Assembly: GCA_021798635.1 (NCBI GenBank)
Contig: JAJZGH010000172.1
Coordinates: 1 to 11,028, forward strand
Reading direction: 5' to 3'
Source: Planctomycetota bacterium
GTDB lineage: Bacteria; Planctomycetota; Phycisphaerae; WQYP01
Length of the DNA: 11,028 nt
The notes beneath the pieces were generated by a model, which worked only from the letters and a program-made list of their open reading frames with translations, was not told the origin of the DNA and ran no database searches. The first letter of the stretch is position 1. Each line of letters begins with the position of its first letter. Made by a program: the position numbers and the translations under genes. This document shows, one piece after another, positions 1 through 6,235 of this stretch.

Positions 1-2
1 TA

Positions 3-719
3 TGTCTGATCGGAGCTTTGCGGCTGGTTCGTTCCCGAGGTGCCGCTTGGGGTATTCTATTGGCCGGACCATTCGCGTTGACGTTTCTGGCATCGATTTT
101 CCGACATTATCCCTTCGGAGGAGCCATCCGCCTGCAACAACAATTGCTGCCTTCCATCGCGATACTCTCCGCGTGGGGGCTGCGAACCGTCCTGACATTG
201 GTTTTTCATAACCACGTGGATCGAAAAGTCGCGCGTGCGGTGGTGATAGGCACCGCGGTTGCGCTGGTGGGCTATACGTTCGTACAAATGCCCATGGATA
301 TTCATTCACCCTATGGGCACGGCTTTCGCAGTATGATGACGTTGCGGAGGATCGTCCACCGCGCTTTTAATCATGCCGAAAATCATACGGAAATCATGGT
401 GACCGGGCCGGCATGGCACACGGCGCGGGAAATGGAACCGGAGATTTATTGGTATTTCACGACACAAACGATTTCATGTAATACATCGGGCCGGATTTGG
501 AAGTCTCCTTTGGAGAACAAACAGGCCAACTTATGGGTGATGAACTTGTGGCTTCCAAAAGATGCGCTCTCAGGTCGGACCGCCAACCAACACATGGAAA
601 ATCAGATCGCCAAATCGGGGCTTCATCTTCACTTGAAGCAAAATAAGGTTTACTATCTGGGTGAGCTGGGATTTAATTACCATGCGGTGTATTGCCAAGT
701 TCAATGTTACACGCCATGA
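3..719 (+). CDS. C-terminal part of a multi-pass membrane protein, possibly a GT-C type glycosyltransferase (5' end outside window)
   Basis: The reading frame is open to the left edge and ends in TGA, so only the last 238 residues are visible; a TTG at 18 is available but is unlikely to be the true start. Three hydrophobic segments can be seen at about visible residues 14-33, 46-68 and 78-96, followed by a soluble tail of about 140 residues. Between the first two lies HYPFGGAIRLQQQLLPSIAIL. An aromatic-Pro-Phe-Gly-Gly-x-x-Arg loop leading into a helix with a central Pro resembles the C-terminal membrane part of ArnT/PMT-like (GT-C) proteins, but the catalytic N-terminal loop is off the window, so this is inference. 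The neighbouring convergent gene is a GT10 glycosyltransferase, which fits a surface-polysaccharide context. A plain integral membrane protein of unknown function is equally possible. Confidence 0.6.
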   Translation, partial: CLIGALRLVRSRGAAWGILLAGPFALTFLASIFRHYPFGGAIRLQQQLLPSIAILSAWGLRTVLTLVFHNHVDRKVARAVVIGTAVALVGYTFVQMPMDIHSPYGHGFRSMMTLRRIVHRAFNHAENHTEIMVTGPAWHTAREMEPEIYWYFTTQTISCNTSGRIWKSPLENKQANLWVMNLWLPKDALSGRTANQHMENQIAKSGLHLHLKQNKVYYLGELGFNYHAVYCQVQCYTP

Positions 720-728
720 GCATTCGCC

Positions 729-749
729 GCCGCTTATCGAATAAGCGGC
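729..749 (+). terminator. Hairpin between convergent genes, likely terminator of the left membrane-protein gene
   Basis: GCCGCTTAT and ATAAGCGGC form a perfect 9-bp stem closed by a CGA loop. It starts 9 nt after the stop codon of the rightward gene and is followed by CTGATTTTACTT, a modest T-rich tail on the + strand. The stem contains the TAA of the leftward GT10 gene. On the minus strand there is no T tract after the stem, so it probably serves mainly the rightward transcript. Confidence 0.6.
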
Positions 750-2005
750 CTGATTTTACTTAGCAACGATAAATCTTCAGTCAACAAATGAAAATATGAA
801 AAAACATTCAGGCGCGTTCGTATCAGCTCCTTCTGGGCGAGAACCGCACGCAGCCGCTTTTGGTATTCTGCCTGCCAATTTTTCCAGTCGATTTTTTCCA
901 CATCCGAAGTCAGGATGTACGATTCCCGATAGGCATAGAGATCAATATTGGGGGCACCATCATAAAGCGGCACAGCATTACATAAGATGGCGTCCGTGAA
1001 TTTTTCCGTGATATAATCATCCGCAACCGCACGTTCCAGCGATAGATAAAAGCAATGATTTTCAATACCCAGATATTTATCGTTGCCGAGGTGACTGTCG
1101 CTGCTGCGGTGATAGCCGCCCAGCGCCCGCCCCGAAAGCCTGCCGTAAATATCCACATCACCGATGTTGCGCCCCAGATCCCGAATCATGGCAACCCGCC
1201 AGGCATATTGCCCGTTATCCACCACAGAACATCGGCGGGTTTTCATGGTGTCACGCGGCGGCACCCAGCAGCAGAAAGTCGGCGCGTAACGGACATAGGC
1301 CGCATCATCCTCCGGCAGCGGGTTCTGAACAAAACTGTGACAATCCGGTATTTTGGGATGCCGTGTTTCTTTCTCCACCGACAGCAGAAATTTTTGTCCC
1401 GGAAGATCAACAAAACTCCCGGTGATGGTCGCATCATTAAGATATACACCGATGACGAAATCCGCAGAACCCTCGCCGCTGATCATGTTGGATCCCGGCA
1501 TGACCCAGGGCAAAATTGCCTGCGACATAAATCGCGTGACCGCCACGGAGGGAAATATCCAGCGAATTGTTTTACTGCCAAAGCGGACCATCACGCTGTT
1601 TTGCATCAGTCTGGTGCGCGATAATACCGGGGGCTCCGGGCGTTTGCCGGCACCGATGGCATAGCGAATTTCACGCACCAGTGTATTGAGCGACCCAAAG
1701 GCGGTTCTCCACTCCGGGGACAGCCGCGCTGTGTGGGCCGGCGAAGTGGTCAAATCACTTCCGATGAAATGTTTGCCCTTCGCAGCAGTCAGTTCAACCG
1801 TCCGCCGACCATCGCGATGGCGTAAGACCAATTTGCCGTCCTCAATGGCCCAGCTATGTTCATGAATTGAAGGGGCCCCCTCCAGCCGATGATCCGCCCG
1901 TAACGTTAATCGCATGGAACGCCGACCTGCCGCACGGTAAACATACCGCTTCCCGGCAATATCGATTTCCTTTATCGCAATCCCTGCGTGTTCCGGCCGT
2001 GCCAC
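734..2005 (-). CDS. Glycosyltransferase family 10 (alpha-1,3-fucosyltransferase-like) protein
   Basis: A 423-residue protein from a GTG start. GTG at 2005 is chosen because it is the first valid start after the upstream gene's stop and has AAAGGA 8 nt before it; the frame stays open upstream only inside the dehydrogenase gene. The C-terminal half carries the GT10 donor-binding signature: VDIYGRL at about 284-290, then FYLSLERAVADDYITEKF at 319-336 and NAVPLYDGA at 343-351. This matches the family pattern of an ENS-like Glu, DYvTEK and a VPv-x-G segment. GT10 enzymes usually move L-fucose from GDP-fucose to a GlcNAc-type acceptor; donor and acceptor cannot be read here. Residues 1-100 form a separate, probably beta-rich module (smRLTLRAD, GAPSIHEHSW, DGKLVLRHRDGRRTVEL) not part of classic GT10 proteins. 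No signal peptide or membrane anchor is seen. It lies 35 nt after the dehydrogenase and is probably co-transcribed with it. Confidence 0.82.
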   Translation of the reverse strand: MARPEHAGIAIKEIDIAGKRYVYRAAGRRSMRLTLRADHRLEGAPSIHEHSWAIEDGKLVLRHRDGRRTVELTAAKGKHFIGSDLTTSPAHTARLSPEWRTAFGSLNTLVREIRYAIGAGKRPEPPVLSRTRLMQNSVMVRFGSKTIRWIFPSVAVTRFMSQAILPWVMPGSNMISGEGSADFVIGVYLNDATITGSFVDLPGQKFLLSVEKETRHPKIPDCHSFVQNPLPEDDAAYVRYAPTFCCWVPPRDTMKTRRCSVVDNGQYAWRVAMIRDLGRNIGDVDIYGRLSGRALGGYHRSSDSHLGNDKYLGIENHCFYLSLERAVADDYITEKFTDAILCNAVPLYDGAPNIDLYAYRESYILTSDVEKIDWKNWQAEYQKRLRAVLAQKELIRTRLNVFSYFHLLTEDLSLLSKIRPLIR

Positions 2006-2013
2006 TTGAAAAA

Positions 2014-2019
2014 TCCTTT
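2014..2019 (-). promoter_or_regulatory. Shine-Dalgarno deciding the GTG start of the GT10 gene
   Basis: On the minus strand AAAGGA is followed by TTTTTCAA and then GTG at 2005, an 8-nt spacing. It lies in the 35-nt gap after the dehydrogenase stop. A nearby ATG at 2022 is in a different frame and stops after 16 codons. Confidence 0.6.
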
Positions 2020-2040
2020 CATGAACACTGTTCCGGACAA

Positions 2041-2967
2041 CTAAGTCGCCCGCGAGTTCAGATATTCCACCACATCCCGCGCAACCCAGCTCATCGCGTC
2101 CATGGCCCCTTGCGTCCGGGCGGCCAGATGCGGCGCAAAAATCAGATTGGGTGCCCCCCATAACGGATAATCATCCCCCGGCGGTTCGGGTTCATGAACA
2201 TCCAAAGCCGCGCCGAAAATTTTGCCTGTTTTCAGAGCTTCAGCCAGAGCGTGCGCATCGATCACCTCGCCCCGCGCGGTATTGACCACAATGGCACGGT
2301 TCGGCATGAGGAAAAATACCTCACGGTTCATCATTTGTGCATTGCCCGGACGGTGGCTGACATGAATAGTCAGTATATCAGAGCGCCGATATAACTCCGA
2401 CTTTTCCACACTCTGCGCGGGAAAATCCACCCGTGAGGCCACATCCAGAACATCGTTATAGATAACCTTCATCCCAAACGCATGCGCCACGCGCCCCACC
2501 GCTGTACCGATGCGCCCCATGCCTAGAATGCCGAATGTTTTTCCATGTAATTCCAGACCGCGGCTGGTTTTCCGAAAGCGATGAAATTCTTCGGCAGAAA
2601 CCGGCGTTTTCAAATTCACCACCGGCCTGGCAAGTGTAAATATCAGATTAAACACATACTCCACTACCGCATGCGTATTAGCCTGCGGCGTGGAAATAAC
2701 TTTAATATCGTGCCGGGCACACGCATCCTGATCAATATTTTCCAGGCCAACACCAGCCCGTCCCACCACCTGAAGTTTCGGTGCCAGAGCCAGCAAATCG
2801 GCGTTCACCTGCGTATACGTGCGGACAATCAGCCCGGCAGCATCAGCTAACGCGGCAGCAAGTGCGGGGCGGTCTTTATAGGTGATTTCATGCACCGCAG
2901 CGTTCTGTTTCAGCCACGCTAACGGGGTTGCTTCAAGTCCTTCGGTGAGAATAATGGTATGTTTCAT
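2041..2967 (-). CDS. D-isomer specific 2-hydroxyacid dehydrogenase (phosphoglycerate dehydrogenase-like, no ACT domain)
   Basis: A 308-residue cytoplasmic NAD(H)-dependent enzyme. The Rossmann glycine motif GILGMGRIG is at 146-154, and D172 at the end of the second strand (VIYND) suggests NAD rather than NADP. The catalytic triad of the family is present: Arg232 in VVNTARGEVID, Glu259 in LDVHEPEP and His280 in FAPHLAA. RAGVGLENID at 70-79 is the usual substrate-domain segment. Length fits the single-unit SerA-like group; the C-terminal regulatory (ACT) domain of long SerA enzymes is absent. The substrate could be 3-phosphoglycerate or another 2-hydroxy/2-keto acid; the sequence does not decide. 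ATG at 2967 is preferred over upstream in-frame starts because MKHTIILTEG begins the first strand of the fold and AGGA lies upstream, although its spacing is long. The GT10 gene follows in the same direction. Confidence 0.88.
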   Translation of the reverse strand: MKHTIILTEGLEATPLAWLKQNAAVHEITYKDRPALAAALADAAGLIVRTYTQVNADLLALAPKLQVVGRAGVGLENIDQDACARHDIKVISTPQANTHAVVEYVFNLIFTLARPVVNLKTPVSAEEFHRFRKTSRGLELHGKTFGILGMGRIGTAVGRVAHAFGMKVIYNDVLDVASRVDFPAQSVEKSELYRRSDILTIHVSHRPGNAQMMNREVFFLMPNRAIVVNTARGEVIDAHALAEALKTGKIFGAALDVHEPEPPGDDYPLWGAPNLIFAPHLAARTQGAMDAMSWVARDVVEYLNSRAT

Positions 2968-3012
2968 AGTCCGTTTTTTCCTGCCCCGGAGTCCGTCGAG
3001 GTAATAGCGTTG

Positions 3013-3018
3013 AGTATA
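3013..3018 (-). promoter_or_regulatory. Possible -10 element for the dehydrogenase-GT10 pair
   Basis: TATACT on the minus strand matches the -10 consensus at 5 of 6 positions and lies about 45 nt before the dehydrogenase ATG. The hexamer 17 nt upstream (TGGCAA) is a poor -35, so this promoter is tentative. The 125-nt gap to the upstream same-strand gene leaves room for one. Confidence 0.3.
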
Positions 3019-3092
3019 GTTTGATTTCCAGAGCATTGCCACCACCCGACAGGCGCGCGACGTTGATTCGTCGTGATAGATGATCCGGCCGC

Positions 3093-4331
3093 TTAATTGC
3101 TTTTGCCTGGAGTTCTACGGGATTTGTTGACTATCCCCATGTCAATCACGGCACCATCAGGAAAATCGGCAGTGGTATCAAATGTATGGCGACTGATGGA
3201 TGTGAAGATGACCACCACGCAGCGCGTGGTGCGGACATACCGCAAATCACCGGGCGCTGGGCCGGTGTAACGCCGGTTATCGGATTTTTGAAAATGGAAA
3301 ACAAATTGAGCCAGGCCCGTAGGCGTGGTTAAAAGAAGGCCGGGACCGGTGACATATACGCCCTCATTAATTTGTTTGAAGGACGCATAAAGCTTCAGGC
3401 GTAAGGTGGGCGTCTGGCCGCTGGAGCGGCGACGGCGATGCTTAGAGAATTGAATTAAGCCCCATTCTTCAGATTTTTTATTACCACGCGATTGATGCCC
3501 CAGTTGTGTGACCTCCACCCGGAAATACTGATGGCCCAATGCCGCATAAAGGGTCTGCAGCACCAGCAAATCGCAGTAGGATAATCTCCCGTAATTAGCG
3601 GCAAGGGATGGATCGGGATTATCCGGTGATCCCGGATACGGTCCGGGCCGACGGATGTGTCGATAGGCTGCGTAAAAGCGCTGAATTTTTTCCCGCAGTA
3701 TTTCCGGCGGCGCATAAGCGTGCGGAGCAGTCAGGGTGGCAAGAAGGCCGATCAGTCGCGGTGGAATCCCCTGTGGCATACAGGTATAGGAAAGGTTGTT
3801 CCTGTGAGCGATCGGCCCTGGTTGGGAATCAGCGACTGATGCCGCGGCATAGGCGGGTGTGTGTTTATTCTGGTCGTGCAGCATGGGCATAAGCATTTGC
3901 ACCGGATTCGCGGGCAGCAGCCGCAAATGATGTTCCGCGGAACGTGCCAGTGCGGAATAGGGACCGTTACAAAGTTCCTGAACCCACACCACCTGGTCCG
4001 GGCTGCGCGGAATGTAATCAAATATGCGCCCGTACCAGCACAGCGCGGCCAGGGACTGGCCATAGCCCGCAACCACCCGCATCAGCACGGCCAGACGTGC
4101 AGGATTGGTCGGCGGGATATAGCGCAATAAATGCCGATCGGCTTTTTTCCGCGCGCCGGCGGTATCCGAGATATTCCCCAGCGTATGCAAAAGTCGCGCG
4201 GAGCGACCGGCGTTCGGGCTTGTCGTAACGTGTGCTGTACTGCAGCCGAATTGGCCGACCAGCATCCAGATTCCAATACCCGCCAAGCACGCACGCATGG
4301 CCACGCGTCCCGGCCGAAAATGCAACATCAT
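3093..4331 (-). CDS. Hypothetical exported protein, possible lipoprotein
   Basis: Not recognised. The frame encodes 412 residues. The N-terminus has a basic stretch, a hydrophobic segment (LAGIGIWMLVGQFG, about 16-29) and Cys30 followed by Ser-Thr, which looks like a signal peptide with a lipobox-like end. The -3 residue is Gln rather than Leu, so lipidation is uncertain. An internal ATG (residue 12, at 4298) would give a shorter 18-residue signal and is an alternative start; neither has a strong Shine-Dalgarno. The middle (about 60-260) is rich in Pro, His, Arg and Tyr and looks alpha-helical in parts. The last 120 residues (LRLKLYASFKQINEGVYVTG onward) alternate hydrophobic and polar residues and suggest a beta-rich domain. 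There is a basic cluster, KHRRRRS. No catalytic motif was found. It is transcribed divergently from the moa operon; nothing ties it functionally to either neighbour. Confidence 0.6.
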   Translation of the reverse strand: MMLHFRPGRVAMRACLAGIGIWMLVGQFGCSTAHVTTSPNAGRSARLLHTLGNISDTAGARKKADRHLLRYIPPTNPARLAVLMRVVAGYGQSLAALCWYGRIFDYIPRSPDQVVWVQELCNGPYSALARSAEHHLRLLPANPVQMLMPMLHDQNKHTPAYAAASVADSQPGPIAHRNNLSYTCMPQGIPPRLIGLLATLTAPHAYAPPEILREKIQRFYAAYRHIRRPGPYPGSPDNPDPSLAANYGRLSYCDLLVLQTLYAALGHQYFRVEVTQLGHQSRGNKKSEEWGLIQFSKHRRRRSSGQTPTLRLKLYASFKQINEGVYVTGPGLLLTTPTGLAQFVFHFQKSDNRRYTGPAPGDLRYVRTTRCVVVIFTSISRHTFDTTADFPDGAVIDMGIVNKSRRTPGKSN

Positions 4332-4482
4332 GATTGTTTACCCAAGTTCAATCACACCGCCGGTTTACAACCCGCTGGCGCATTCTACAGGCGACATGTT
4401 GCAAAATGGTTAACGCGGTTTCGAATGCTCCCTGTATGCCATTGCAATGCCGCCATGCGCAGCAGGAAATCCATGAATAGAA
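4332..4482. other. Intergenic stretch upstream of the hypothetical exported-protein gene
   Basis: This part of the 339-nt divergent gap should hold the control region of the leftward gene. I see no coding frame, repeat or strong hairpin. TAGAAT on the minus strand (4382-4387) resembles a -10 element but lacks a credible -35. Confidence 0.4.
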
Positions 4483-4511
4483 TTGAATCCACAGTGCGTA
4501 TTGATTACAAT
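4483..4511 (+). promoter_or_regulatory. Sigma70-type promoter of the molybdenum cofactor operon
   Basis: TTGAAT (4483-4488) and TACAAT (4506-4511) are separated by exactly 17 nt; they match the consensus hexamers at 4 of 6 and 5 of 6 positions. The predicted transcription start is near 4517-4520, only a few bases before the 5' arm of the leader hairpin at 4523. This places about 150 nt of untranslated RNA before moaA. Confidence 0.6.
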
Positions 4512-4517
4512 TGCTCA

Positions 4518-4670
4518 TAGGACATCAGGGCCGGTTTTAATCCGTGCGCGGCTGAATAGCTGACGCGTAAGGGGCACGGAAACTGCCTGATGGACAGGCC
4601 CGTTGCATGGCGACAGCTTGACTGGCCATGAGGTTTGGCACCGGTCCTTAGGGGTATTAGCGGGTGGTTG
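4518..4670 (+). promoter_or_regulatory. Structured 5' leader of the moa operon, candidate riboswitch or attenuator
   Basis: Reading by eye, the leader folds as a long imperfect hairpin. CATCAGG (4523-4529) pairs with CCTGATG (4586-4592); GGTTT (4533-4537) with AAACT (4580-4584, one G-U); CCGTGC (4542-4547) with GCACGG (4574-4579); inside are GCG/CGC and GCT/AGC closed by GAAT. Downstream, CATGGC (4606-4611) can pair with GCCATG (4625-4630), or GACTGGCC (4620-4627) can pair with GG-ca-CCGGTC (4637-4646). The two options share bases 4625-4627 and exclude each other. The start-proximal Shine-Dalgarno GGGTGG (4662-4667) is only 3 nt from ATG, and CACC (4639-4642) could mask its GGTG. By context a Moco/tungsten-cofactor sensor would be the first guess, but I do not recognise the Moco RNA consensus here. 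No T-rich intrinsic terminator is seen, so control would more likely be translational. Confidence 0.5.
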
Positions 4671-5639
4671 ATGCTGCATGACACGCGCAACAGAGACATC
4701 GGATACTTGCGATTATCCGTCACAGCGGCCTGTCAGCTTCGCTGTATTTATTGCCGCCCCGCATTTCACCGCAATCATACGCCCGGCATGTTGACGCCGC
4801 AAGAATTCGGGCATATCGCCGACCATCTCATTGACCTTCACGGCGTAAAGAAAGTGCGCATCACCGGTGGAGATCCCACCGCGCGCAGTGACTTGCCCGA
4901 AATTATCCAACGCATTGCGCAATGTCATCCGGATATAGATCTGGCCATGAGCACCAACGGTTTGGCAATGGATCGCCTGGCCGGAGTCTGCAAGTCCGCC
5001 GGACTGAAACGCGTGAATATCAGCCTTGATACGCTTGATGAAGCAACCTTTGAACAACTAAGTTCAAAGCGCGGGATAGAGCACGTCATTGCCGGCATTG
5101 ACGCCTCGCTTGCGGCCGGCCTGGCACCGGTAAAGTTGAATATGGTCGTCATGCGGGGAATTAACGACGGACAAATCCCGGAAATGGTTGCATTCGCAGC
5201 CGCCCGAAAGGTCCAACTGCGTTTCATTGAACTCATGCCCATGGGACCCCTGGCGGGTAACTGGCAGCAATACTATCTATCCGCGGACCATATTCGCCGA
5301 CGTATTGAACCCATAACTCTTTCCTGGCGGCCGTTGCAGCAAGGTGCGGCCAGCAGCCGCAATTTCCACGTTATTTTGCGCGACGGTCAAACCGTGACAC
5401 TCGGGTTTATTACACCCATGAGCTGCAATTTCTGCGGCAACTGCAATCGGTTGCGAATTTCCTGCACCGGAGAAATTTTTCCCTGCCTGATGGATCAGCC
5501 GCGCGGGTCGCTTCTGTCGGCCCTTCGCCCCAAGTATGATCCTGTGAAGTTTGATGCCCTGCTCTCCGCGGCGCTTCGGGAAAAGGCGGCGGAGCATCCG
5601 CACGACGGCTTTGTGACCATGACCAGTATTGGAGGATAA
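4671..5639 (+). CDS. moaA: GTP 3',8-cyclase MoaA (radical SAM)
   Basis: MoaA converts GTP to 3',8-cyclo-GTP, the first step of molybdopterin synthesis. The protein has 322 residues, the family's usual size. The N-terminal SAM cluster motif is C21-x3-C25-x2-C28 within YLRLSVTAACQLRCIYC. The C-terminal substrate cluster is C255-x2-C258-x13-C272 within FCGNCNRLRISCTGEIFPC. The chain ends in Gly-Gly, the MoaA tail that reaches the active site. ISLDTLDE and FIELMPMG are further family landmarks. The SAM-binding GGEP motif reads GGDP here (66-69), a rare change. ATG at 4671 is chosen because it gives the canonical MoaA opening (MLHDTRNRDIGYLRLSV); in-frame TTG codons lie upstream. It is the first gene of the operon and follows the structured leader. 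The closing GGAGGA codons also serve as Shine-Dalgarno for the next gene. Confidence 0.95.
   Translation: MLHDTRNRDIGYLRLSVTAACQLRCIYCRPAFHRNHTPGMLTPQEFGHIADHLIDLHGVKKVRITGGDPTARSDLPEIIQRIAQCHPDIDLAMSTNGLAMDRLAGVCKSAGLKRVNISLDTLDEATFEQLSSKRGIEHVIAGIDASLAAGLAPVKLNMVVMRGINDGQIPEMVAFAAARKVQLRFIELMPMGPLAGNWQQYYLSADHIRRRIEPITLSWRPLQQGAASSRNFHVILRDGQTVTLGFITPMSCNFCGNCNRLRISCTGEIFPCLMDQPRGSLLSALRPKYDPVKFDALLSAALREKAAEHPHDGFVTMTSIGG
5631..5635 (+). promoter_or_regulatory. Shine-Dalgarno of the CMD-like gene embedded in the moaA Gly-Gly codons
   Basis: The last two sense codons of moaA are GGA GGA, coding the required C-terminal Gly-Gly. The resulting GGAGG lies 10 nt before the next ATG (5646) and is the only evident ribosome site there. 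Confidence 0.6.
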
Positions 5640-5645
5640 AGAATT

Positions 5646-5990
5646 ATGACACAACCCACGGATAATGTGCCGACAACATTCAAGGACTTTATCAAACGCT
5701 TCCCCGCGCTGGGCGAGGCCCATGAAAATGTGGCCAGGGCGGTGGATATGGCGGGACCGATTGAGCCCAAAACCCGCGAGTTTATTAAGATGGGAATTTG
5801 TATGGGAGCGGGGCTTGAATCCGCCTTCCGCAGCCACGTGCGACGTGCCCTGCAGCATGATGCAAGCGTGGAAGAAATTGAACAGGTTGTGCTGATGGCG
5901 ATGAACACCTGCGGTTTTCCAAAAACCGTCGCGGCGTGGCAATGGGCGCATCAGCAGATTCAGCGTGATCAGCAACGGAGCCAGCCGTGA
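5646..5990 (+). CDS. Carboxymuconolactone decarboxylase (CMD/AhpD-like) family protein in the Moco operon
   Basis: A 114-residue single CMD-fold protein. Landmarks in order are FPALGEA, GPIEPKTREFIKMGICMGAG, SHVRRALQHDAS, EEIEQVVLMAMNTCGFP and a final amphipathic helix. The AhpD-type peroxidases of this family use a CxxC pair just before the conserved His. Here that stretch reads GLESAFRSH, with the His but no Cys pair, so a thiol peroxidase role is unlikely; C67-type chemistry is not evident. Small CMD proteins usually form oligomers with the His near a pocket. It sits 6 nt after moaA, with GGAGG placed 10 nt before its ATG, and overlaps moaD by 4 nt, so it is made together with the cofactor enzymes. 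Its role there is unknown to me; a pterin- or metal-handling task is possible but unsupported. Confidence 0.85.
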   Translation: MTQPTDNVPTTFKDFIKRFPALGEAHENVARAVDMAGPIEPKTREFIKMGICMGAGLESAFRSHVRRALQHDASVEEIEQVVLMAMNTCGFPKTVAAWQWAHQQIQRDQQRSQP

Positions 5991-6235
5991 CAATCACCAT
6001 GAAATTGTTCGGCCCCGCGGCGCAGCGCATAGGTCGCTCCGAAATAATAATTCACATTTCTGCGAAGACTGTTAATTGTCGGACACTACGATTGGCCATG
6101 GGACAGCAGTATCCACAACTCGCAGAACTGATGCCATCGGGGCGGCTGGCGGTGAATTGCGCGTATGGTGCCGATGATCTGCCGATCTCGGAACATGATG
6201 AGGTAGCGTGGATTCAGGCAGTGAGCGGCGGATGA
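5987..6235 (+). CDS. moaD: Molybdopterin synthase sulfur carrier subunit MoaD
   Basis: An 82-residue ubiquitin-like protein that carries sulfur as a C-terminal thiocarboxylate and hands it to cPMP in the MoaD-MoaE complex. The beginning (MKLFGPAAQRIG), the AVN motif near 55-57, DEVAWIQAVSGG at 71-82 and the terminal Gly-Gly identify it. The usual PPVSGG ending is QAVSGG here. GTG at 5987 is chosen: CGGAG lies 6 nt upstream and the start overlaps the preceding stop as GTGA. ATG at 5999 is an alternative that would remove four residues. It overlaps moaE by 4 nt (ATGA), as expected for subunits of one complex. The adenylating enzyme that activates MoaD is not in the window. Confidence 0.9.
   Translation: MTITMKLFGPAAQRIGRSEIIIHISAKTVNCRTLRLAMGQQYPQLAELMPSGRLAVNCAYGADDLPISEHDEVAWIQAVSGG

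Noticed and set aside
1055..1624. 189-codon + strand open frame opposite the GT10 gene
   Set aside because: It is antisense to a frame with clear GT10 motifs, has low-complexity His/Arg-rich translation and no recognisable domain.
1972..2022. ATG-started short frame (16 codons) on the minus strand, between the dehydrogenase and the GT10 gene
   Set aside because: It overlaps the GT10 GTG start region and its own start lacks a Shine-Dalgarno; AAAGGA serves the GTG. A leader peptide is possible but nothing supports it.
3058..3073. CGACG-TTGATT-CGTCG hairpin downstream of the hypothetical exported-protein gene
   Set aside because: Only a 5-bp stem with no T tract on the minus strand; too weak to call a terminator.
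4382..4387. TAGAAT on the minus strand as -10 of the hypothetical exported-protein gene
   Set aside because: No acceptable -35 lies 16-18 nt upstream; the nearest TTGCAA is only 11 nt away.
5277..5993. 238-codon minus-strand open frame opposite moaA and the CMD gene
   Set aside because: Both sense genes have unmistakable family motifs across this span; the antisense translation shows none.
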